Below are positions 58,607 through 64,000 of a stretch of 64,000 bases of DNA, piece after piece. The translations under genes were made by a program, and so were the position numbers. Under the pieces are notes generated by a model. That model saw only the letters and a program-made list of their open reading frames with translations, made no database searches and was not told the origin of the DNA. Source of the DNA: Mycolicibacterium tusciae JS617. Lineage in GTDB: Bacteria > Actinomycetota > Actinomycetes > Mycobacteriales > Mycobacteriaceae. Location: assembly GCF_000243415.2 (NCBI RefSeq), contig NZ_KI912270.1, positions 558,001 through 622,000 of the forward strand. Direction: 5' to 3'. Position 1 is the stretch's first letter. Each line of letters opens with the position of its first letter.

Positions 58607-58663
58607 CGAAATTGCATTCCAGCAGGCCGTCACTCGAACTTCCCCTGCTGGAATGCAATTTCG
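58607..58663. repeat. 57-bp palindrome, copy 2
   Basis: A perfect 20-bp palindrome: CGAAATTGCATTCCAGCAGG (58607-58626) and its complement (58644-58663) with a 17-nt loop. It sits upstream of the DUF559 start and of the divergent SDR gene. Its reverse complement aligns with copy 1 over the full 57 bp, so the two bound a unit of exactly 1000 bp (57664-58663). Confidence 0.9.
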
Positions 58664-58690
58664 GCGCAACGCGCCGCTAGGGTGGGCGCC

Positions 58691-59560
58691 ATGAGTCAAT
58701 GGACCGCCGCCGACCTGCCGTCCTTCGCCGGACGGACCGTCATCGTGACCGGAGCCAACAGTGGCCTGGGCCTGATCACCGCCCGTGAACTGGCCCGCGC
58801 CGGGGCGAAGACGATTCTCGCCGTGCGCAACACGGCCAAAGGCGACGAGGCCGCCGCGTCCATCACCGGAGACGTCGAGGTCCGCAAACTCGACCTGCAG
58901 GACCTCGCTTCGGTGCGCACGTTCGCAGACGGCGTCGACAGCGTCGACGTGCTCATCAACAACGCCGGCATCATGGCGGTCCCCTACGCGCAGACCGTCG
59001 ACGGCTTCGAAAGCCAGATCGGCACCAATCACCTCGGCCACTTCGCCCTGACGAACCTGCTGCTGGGAAAGATCACCGACCGCGTGGTGACGGTGTCCTC
59101 GGGGATGCATCTGATCGGCCAGATCAATCTCAACGATCTGAACTGGAAGGCACGTCCCTACTCGCCGTGGCGGGCGTACGGACAGTCCAAGCTGGCGAAC
59201 CTCCTTTTCACCAGCGAGTTGCAGAGGCGACTGGATGCAGCGGGATCACCGCTGAAGGCGCACGCCGCCCACCCCGGCTACTCGGCGACCAACCTGCAGG
59301 GCAACACCGGCCGCAAAATGGGCGATGCGTTGATGACGTTCGGGAACAAGCTCGCCACCAATGCCGACTTCGGGGCCCGCCAGACGCTGTATGCGGCGGC
59401 GAAAGACCTGCCCGGCGATTCGTTCATCGGCCCGCAGTTCGCGATGTGGGGCCCGACCGGTCGCACCCCGCTGCGCAGTCCGCTGGCCCGCGACGCTAAG
59501 AAGGCCGCCGGCCTGTGGGAGCTCTCCGAACAGCTCACGGACACCAAGTTCGGACTCTGA
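58691..59560 (+). CDS. Short-chain dehydrogenase/reductase
   Basis: A 289-aa SDR. The cofactor motif is TGANSGLGLITA, the NNAGIMAVP motif follows, and the catalytic Ser-Tyr-Lys set is VVTVSSGMH and YGQSKLAN. Arg in AVRNTA after the second strand suggests NADP. The HPGYSATNL region is typical of retinol-dehydrogenase-like SDRs. Substrate unknown. An alternative GTG lies 9 bp upstream. Confidence 0.9.
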   Translation: MSQWTAADLPSFAGRTVIVTGANSGLGLITARELARAGAKTILAVRNTAKGDEAAASITGDVEVRKLDLQDLASVRTFADGVDSVDVLINNAGIMAVPYAQTVDGFESQIGTNHLGHFALTNLLLGKITDRVVTVSSGMHLIGQINLNDLNWKARPYSPWRAYGQSKLANLLFTSELQRRLDAAGSPLKAHAAHPGYSATNLQGNTGRKMGDALMTFGNKLATNADFGARQTLYAAAKDLPGDSFIGPQFAMWGPTGRTPLRSPLARDAKKAAGLWELSEQLTDTKFGL

Positions 59561-59610
59561 TTTGGGGTTGAGCAGCAGCTCCGACTATTCTGGCTGGTAA
59601 TCACGGCGAG

Positions 59611-59637
59611 GGTGGCTGGGAATCCCAGCAAGCCACC
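59611..59637 (+). promoter_or_regulatory. Stem-loop in the rplY leader
   Basis: GGTGGCT (59611-59617) pairs with AGCCACC (59631-59637); inside it GGGA and TCCC can pair too. It lies 72 bp before the rplY ATG and 51 bp after the SDR stop. It may terminate the SDR transcript or act as an autoregulatory leader bound by L25. Confidence 0.45.
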
Positions 59638-59708
59638 GTTATCGACGCGAACCGATTCAGAGGTTGCGCCCTGGCCGTGCTCGACACACGACCCAGGAGC
59701 TGAACCCG

Positions 59709-60383
59709 ATGGCCAAGAACGCGCCGAACAATCTGCCCGCAGCGATCCGCAAGGAGACCGGCAAGGGTGCATCGCGCCGCGCCCGGCGCAACGGCAAGGT
59801 GGTCGCGGTCCTCTACGGCCACGGCTCCGATCCGCAGCATCTCGAGCTCAATGCCCATGACTTCTCGGCCGTGCTACGCCACGCAGGCACCAACGCGGTG
59901 CTCACCCTCGATATCGAGGGCAAAGAGCAGCTCGCGCTGACCAAGTCGCTCGTCATCCACCCGATCCGCCGCAACATCACCCACGCCGACCTACTGGTCG
60001 TGCGCCGCGGCGAGAAGGTCACCGTCGAGGTCAACGTTCTCGTCGAGGGCGAGGCGACGCCCGGCACCCTGGTCACCCAGGACGCAAACACCATCACCAT
60101 CGAAGCCGACGTGCAGTCGATCCCCGAAAACCTCACCCTGTCGGTCGAAGGCGCCGACATCGGCACGCAGTTCACCGCCAGTGCGATCCCCCTGCCTGAG
60201 GGCGTATCGCTGATCTCGGATCCCGAGGCGCTGGTCGTCAACGTCGTCGCTGCCCCGACGGAACAGGATCTCGAGGCCGAGGGTGGCGGCGAGGCCACCG
60301 AGGCCACCGAGGGCGAGGCCGCCGAAGGCGAAGCGGCCGAGGGCGAAGCCGGCGAAGAGGCACCCGCGGCGGAATCCGAGTAG
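59709..60383 (+). CDS. rplY: 50S ribosomal protein L25/Ctc
   Basis: A 224-aa long-form L25 (general stress protein Ctc). It starts [18 protein letters not shown] behind AGGAG; the frame is open upstream to 59664 without a better start. The N-terminal 5S-rRNA-binding domain ([19 protein letters not shown]) is followed by the TL5-type beta domain and an acidic Glu/Ala tail ([20 protein letters not shown]), usual in mycobacteria. Confidence 0.95.
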   Translation: MAKNAPNNLPAAIRKETGKGASRRARRNGKVVAVLYGHGSDPQHLELNAHDFSAVLRHAGTNAVLTLDIEGKEQLALTKSLVIHPIRRNITHADLLVVRRGEKVTVEVNVLVEGEATPGTLVTQDANTITIEADVQSIPENLTLSVEGADIGTQFTASAIPLPEGVSLISDPEALVVNVVAAPTEQDLEAEGGGEATEATEGEAAEGEAAEGEAGEEAPAAESE

Positions 60384-60389
60384 CTCGGT

Positions 60390-60968
60390 ATGGCCGAGCC
60401 CCAACTCGTGGTCGGCCTCGGCAACCCTGGTCCGCAGTACGCCACGACCCGGCACAACATCGGCTTCCTTGTCGCCGACATTCTGGCCGACCGCATCGGC
60501 TCTGGATTCAAGGTGCACAAGAAGTCGGGGGCCGAAGTGGTCACCGGTCAGCTCGCCGGCCGAGCGGTGGTGCTCGCCAAACCCCGCTGCTACATGAACG
60601 AGTCCGGGCGGCAAGTCGCGCCGCTGGCCAAGTTCTATTCGGTGGCGCCTGCGGACATCATCGTCATCCACGATGAGCTCGATATCGACTTCGGGCGTAT
60701 CCGGCTGAAGTCCGGCGGCGGTGTGGCCGGCCACAATGGCCTGCGGTCGGTGGGATCTGCGCTGGGCACCAACGACTTTGCGCGGGTCCGCATCGGGATC
60801 GGTCGTCCGCCCGGCCGGATGGAAGGCGCGGCGTTCGTACTCGGCACCTTCAACTCCGCCGAGTGGAAAGAGGTGCCGACGATCTGTGAGCAGGCCGCCG
60901 ACGCCACCGAACTGCTGGTCTCACAGGGCCTGGAGCCGGCGCAGAACACCGTGCACGCCTGGGGCTGA
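60390..60968 (+). CDS. pth: Peptidyl-tRNA hydrolase
   Basis: A 192-aa enzyme that recycles peptidyl-tRNA. It starts [20 protein letters not shown] with catalytic His in TRHNIGF, and has [31 protein letters not shown] and GHNGLRSV with conserved Asn/Asp/His. It lies 6 bp after rplY, the conserved pair. It is convergent with the cutinase gene. Confidence 0.97.
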   Translation: MAEPQLVVGLGNPGPQYATTRHNIGFLVADILADRIGSGFKVHKKSGAEVVTGQLAGRAVVLAKPRCYMNESGRQVAPLAKFYSVAPADIIVIHDELDIDFGRIRLKSGGGVAGHNGLRSVGSALGTNDFARVRIGIGRPPGRMEGAAFVLGTFNSAEWKEVPTICEQAADATELLVSQGLEPAQNTVHAWG

Positions 60969-60970
60969 CG

Positions 60971-61699
60971 TCAGTTCGGTGTTGTTTGGCTCGCCAGCGT
61001 GTTGATCGGCGCTTCCGAGGTGAGACGACTGGCCACGAATTGTGCTGCCTGCGTTGGCAACCCGGCCTCGACGTACAGGCTGTGCGCGGGCCTGTCGTCA
61101 CCGCTGGAGCATACCGGGTCGGCCCCGTTGCACAGGTCGATGGTCTTGTAGCCGTACCCGGGGCTCAACGCGGTCAGCGGACCGCCGAGCAGCTTGATGG
61201 ACGGGTTGCCGAACACCGCCACGGCGGCGACGTGATCGGCGACCGCGGGCGGCATCGGGTTGGTGAAGCCGAGCTGAGGATGATCCGCGATGGCGATGGC
61301 ATCGATGACAGCTGCGCCCTGCGAAAAGCCGCCGAGCACGATCTTGGTGTCGGGGCAGGTCGCGACGGTGTTCTGGACGAACGCACTGGCATCGTTCGCG
61401 CCCTCCGCGGCGCGCAGGAAGTCATATGAGGCCGGGTAGTTGACGGCGTAGACGTCGACGGACTGTCCCGGGACCAGTGACCGGAGGTTGTTGACGAATG
61501 CGTCGCCAACACGTCCGACTCCGGCTGGCTCACCGGTGCCACGTGCGAACACGACCTGGACATCCGCACACCCGGCGGTCTGCGCTGAGGCCGTCGGTCC
61601 CGAGGGCAATAGTGCGGGTGCGACCAGCGTCACAGCCGAAACCATCAGTGCAGCAACGGACATCAGCAACCCACGGAGTGCCCCTCGACCCATCTTCAT
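60971..61699 (-). CDS. Secreted cutinase-family esterase
   Basis: A 242-aa protein with a long hydrophobic signal peptide (cleavage near ASAQTAG). The cutinase fold shows VVFARGTGEPAGVG, the nucleophile GGFSQGAAVID, Asp in NGADPVCSSG and His in RPAHSLY. Disulfide Cys pairs are CADV/CPDTK and LCNG/VCSS. It hydrolyses lipid or polyester esters outside the cell. Mycobacteria carry several such Cut/Cfp21-like proteins. Confidence 0.9.
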   Translation of the reverse strand: MKMGRGALRGLLMSVAALMVSAVTLVAPALLPSGPTASAQTAGCADVQVVFARGTGEPAGVGRVGDAFVNNLRSLVPGQSVDVYAVNYPASYDFLRAAEGANDASAFVQNTVATCPDTKIVLGGFSQGAAVIDAIAIADHPQLGFTNPMPPAVADHVAAVAVFGNPSIKLLGGPLTALSPGYGYKTIDLCNGADPVCSSGDDRPAHSLYVEAGLPTQAAQFVASRLTSEAPINTLASQTTPN

Positions 61700-61746
61700 A
61701 TACGGCCCAACGCCGTCTAGCGGCAGAAGTATTCCATTCCGGCAAA

Positions 61747-62778
61747 TCAGCGTCCGGATATGCCGCTATCGACCACCTTGACCTGTTTGTGGGGAAATCG
61801 TCGTTCGGCATGCTCCTTGGCCACCGAGTTCGGCAGCACGTAGAGCGTCTCCTTCTTCTCCTGCAGCGGTTTGAGAACCAGGTCCATGAAACCTTTGCGG
61901 TCATCAAGGTAGGGCTCGATGACGTCCTCGCCAGCCGGACACACGGCCAGACAGTAGGCAGCCTTGTAGTTGGCCTTGAAGGACAGGCTCTGCCACATCG
62001 AGGCGTTTTCGGAATCGCTCACGCGCGAACGGAAGTCGGCGGCATCGTCACTGTCGGCGATGGTCTGCGCCCAGTCGGTGAATCCGCCCATGAACTCGCG
62101 GTAGTTGTGCACCGAGCACGCGACGAAGTCGAACTGGCCATCCTTCTTGATCGCTCCGACCGGGCAGGCCGCCACACAGAGTTTGCATTCCAGACAGGGT
62201 GAATAGTCAAGCGGCTCACCGTAACTGCTGATCGCAGAAGCCACGAGCACCGTACCCAGGAGGATGAAGTTGCCGAACTTCGGGTGAATCACGTTGCGGT
62301 GAATTCCCATCACACCGAGACCGGAGGCGACCGCGACGGGTTTGTGCGCCACCACCCAGATGCGGCCGGGGAATCGGTCCATCTCCATCGGGAACGACAT
62401 GGACGGATTGATGGCGCGGTAGCCGGCATCTTCGAGCGCACGGGTGATCCGGTGTGCGGCCTCATTCATGATCTCTCCGCTGCGGTGGAACTCCTGATTT
62501 GCGACGCTGCGAGCCGTCGACCTGACGTTGTCGCGGTTCATCTTCACGACCAGGGATATGTAGCTGCGTGTGCCGGGCAGTGCGGCGTCGACGTGCTCCC
62601 GCTCGGAGGCCAGGTCAGGGTTGTCGACGCTGGCGAACGCGACGTCGTCGGCGCCCGCGTCCAGACACAGCTTGCGCAGCCAGTCGGCGTCGATAACGCC
62701 TGGTCGCTGCCGAGTTCGCGACCGCACCTTGCGGACCGTCGGATGCTCGGCGAGCCGGGCGGGGATGCTGTCCGTCAT
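61747..62778 (-). CDS. 4Fe-4S double-cluster protein (QueG-like)
   Basis: A 343-aa cytoplasmic protein from MTDSIPARLAEHP. The cluster motif CLECKLCVAACPVGAI matches the CxxCxxCxxxCP pattern of QueG/epoxyqueuosine-reductase-type proteins; a later CLAVCPAGEDV supplies further Cys. The upstream half lacks the HxxxK signature I would expect for true QueG, so it may be an electron-transfer or reductase relative. The longer frame to 62985 has no good start. A palindrome lies just before the ATG. Confidence 0.72.
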   Translation of the reverse strand: MTDSIPARLAEHPTVRKVRSRTRQRPGVIDADWLRKLCLDAGADDVAFASVDNPDLASEREHVDAALPGTRSYISLVVKMNRDNVRSTARSVANQEFHRSGEIMNEAAHRITRALEDAGYRAINPSMSFPMEMDRFPGRIWVVAHKPVAVASGLGVMGIHRNVIHPKFGNFILLGTVLVASAISSYGEPLDYSPCLECKLCVAACPVGAIKKDGQFDFVACSVHNYREFMGGFTDWAQTIADSDDAADFRSRVSDSENASMWQSLSFKANYKAAYCLAVCPAGEDVIEPYLDDRKGFMDLVLKPLQEKKETLYVLPNSVAKEHAERRFPHKQVKVVDSGISGR

Positions 62779-62782
62779 TCTA

Positions 62783-62800
62783 GGTATAGTACACAATACC
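62783..62800. promoter_or_regulatory. Operator-like palindrome before the Fe-S gene
   Basis: GGTATAGTACACAATACC is an imperfect palindrome (14 of 18 positions symmetric), 4 bp upstream of the ATG on the minus strand. Size and shape fit a TetR-type operator, and TACACAATACC could also hold a -10. No regulator gene is adjacent. Confidence 0.45.
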
Positions 62801-62896
62801 CAGCTGTTGGCCAGACCGTGAAGGCTGCCGGACGCCCGCGTAAAGAAAACCGTTCTGATAGCGCGTGGTATGCGCTGGTGCGGGTAGACCGGAGGC

Positions 62897-63442
62897 ATGC
62901 ACGGCGTGCGAGGCGGCTCCCGGGCGATCAGCGGCGGCTGGCGGCGCCTACTCGGTGGTGACCGCCCGTGGGGCTCAGTGGACATTCGGCCGGATCGTTT
63001 CGGGCTGACGCGGTATCAGCTGACCGTGTACCCGCCTGGTATCAGCGAGTCTGAGCGACGACGCATTCGTCTGGCGCGCTGGTGGCCGATGTGGGCGGCG
63101 CCGGTGTGGATCATCTGCCAAATCGTCGCCGGCGAACTGACCGGACCGTGGGAAGCGCTGGCGATCTCGACCGCCTGCTACCTCGGACTCGGACTGGCAG
63201 CCGTCGTGATGGCAGGCGATCAGCGGCGGCAGGTGAGGACGATCGGCGCAGCTGTCCTGGTTGGCTACGACGACCCGGAGTCAGCGGAAACCGTCGACAG
63301 ATTGAAAATCCTCGCATCCCACCTCATCGAGGCCGATACCCGCATGCAAGAGGGTCGACTGTCGCCTACCGAACACGAGCTCATCTGGTGGGGTGTGTAC
63401 GACTCGATGGCAACGGATCGCCCAGCCGCCACCAGCACCTAG
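62897..63442 (+). CDS. Two-span membrane protein of unknown function
   Basis: A 181-aa protein. After a basic N-terminus and a short strand-rich part (RFGLTRYQLTVYPPGIS), two membrane helices (WPMWAAPVWIICQIVAGEL; ISTACYLGLGLAAVVMAG) are followed by a cytoplasmic helical tail (DDPESAETVDRLKILASHL). It resembles a conserved mycobacterial family of unknown function (DUF6611 type, from memory). Its end overlaps the 3' end of the convergent permease gene by 4 nt. Confidence 0.65.
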   Translation: MHGVRGGSRAISGGWRRLLGGDRPWGSVDIRPDRFGLTRYQLTVYPPGISESERRRIRLARWWPMWAAPVWIICQIVAGELTGPWEALAISTACYLGLGLAAVVMAGDQRRQVRTIGAAVLVGYDDPESAETVDRLKILASHLIEADTRMQEGRLSPTEHELIWWGVYDSMATDRPAATST

Positions 63443-64000
63443 TCGCCCGTGCGGCGCGCATAGGCCCGCAGCGCAAATGGCGCGACCACCGCCGTGATCG
63501 CCAACGACCACAAAATTGTCGCGAGCACCGGATGGTGTAGCGGCAGTTGGGCATCCGGCGGGGCGGGCGGGCCGTTGCCCCACAGTTCGCGCACCGCCTG
63601 GGCCAGCGAGGACACCGGATTCCACTCAGCGATCACCCGAAGCCACCGCGGCATGGGTTCGGTCGGCGCGAAGGTGTTGGCCAGGAAAGTGATTGGAAAC
63701 AGCACGGTGAACATCACCCCGTTGACCGCTTCGACCGATCGCATCAGCGAACCGATCAAAATGCCGAACCAGATCATCCCGAAGCCGAACACCAGGATCA
63801 GCGCGAAGGCGAGCACCGCGTCAACCACACCGCCGCGGATCCGCCATCCGATGCACAGCCCCGTCACCGCCATCACCACCACACCGATCGACGAGTGCAG
63901 CAGGCTGGCGATGCTGCGACCGATCAGCACGGCCGACCGCCGGATAGGCAACGATCGGAACCGGTCGATAATGCCCTTCTCGATATCGGCGGTGATGCCG
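63439..64000 (-). CDS. ABC-2 type permease, DrrB-like (partial)
   Basis: The minus-strand frame is open to the window edge, so the N-terminus is missing. Visible: KGIIDRFRSLPIRRSAVL, the cytoplasmic loop typical of DrrB-type permeases, then about four membrane helices, with FLANTFAPTEPMPRWLRV and WNPVSSLAQAVRELWGN, the usual ABC-2 C-terminal signature. It would form the membrane part of a drug or lipid exporter; the ATPase gene should lie upstream, outside the window. Confidence 0.88.
   Translation of the reverse strand, partial: GITADIEKGIIDRFRSLPIRRSAVLIGRSIASLLHSSIGVVVMAVTGLCIGWRIRGGVVDAVLAFALILVFGFGMIWFGILIGSLMRSVEAVNGVMFTVLFPITFLANTFAPTEPMPRWLRVIAEWNPVSSLAQAVRELWGNGPPAPPDAQLPLHHPVLATILWSLAITAVVAPFALRAYARRTGD

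Overview
The window comes from a rapidly growing mycobacterium (Mycolicibacterium-like). It is high-GC and carries conserved mycobacterial blocks (kdp operon, zwf-gnd, ppx-DUF501-ftsB-eno-lpqU-mazG, mfd, glmU-prs-lpqT-rplY-pth), IS1081-like insertion sequences and ESX-type secretion genes. No species can be named from sequence alone.

Positions 1-25354 are a stacked mobile region. The oldest layer (about 1-15503) looks like a compact phage-like or satellite-like element ending at the 3' end of a tRNA-Leu(UAA) gene. It has a leftward operon (two small HTH/excisionase-like proteins, several small proteins, a primase-polymerase/RepA-like ATPase that runs off the left edge) and a divergent capsid-like gene. 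Two insertions have broken it. An IS1081-like IS256 element (3493-8783) sits in the operon and itself carries a Tn554-like tnpA-tnpB-tnpC element (4565-8535). An IS21 element (10619-13639, with 6-bp target duplication) splits the capsid gene. Both hosts can be rejoined in frame on paper.

Positions 15616-20754 hold a second decayed island. An integrase C-terminal remnant, split by another IS256 element, lies at one end and a frameshifted excisionase at the other. Between them is a polymorphic-toxin cassette: an EspC/DUF2580-like small protein with a YxxxD motif, a 662-aa toxin with a WXG-like N-terminus and an RNase A-like CdiA-CT tip, an intact CdiI-type immunity gene, and a second, decayed immunity gene. 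Positions 22769-25354 are an IS30 element interrupted by an IS110 element, again next to the catalytic Glu codon of the host transposase.

From 25.5 kb on the window is chromosomal backbone: kdpFABC-DE potassium uptake; DUF309, SRPBCC and epoxide-hydrolase-like genes; an acyl-CoA synthetase; paaX-zwf-gnd; a Rieske oxygenase and an enoyl-CoA hydratase; ppx-DUF501-ftsB-eno-lpqU-mazG; a secreted repeat protein; mfd, tetR, tRNA-Gln, glmU-prs-arsC-lpqT. Next comes a 1.0-kb unit in which an AbiEi/DUF559 nuclease-like gene is bracketed by inverted copies of a 57-bp palindrome. The window ends with an SDR, rplY-pth, a cutinase, an Fe-S protein, a membrane protein and a partial ABC-2 permease.

Most notable: the palindrome-bounded DUF559 unit, the ESX-type toxin cassette with its dead immunity paralogue, the capsid-carrying mini-element, and the two site-specific elements that landed at active-site codons of other transposases.
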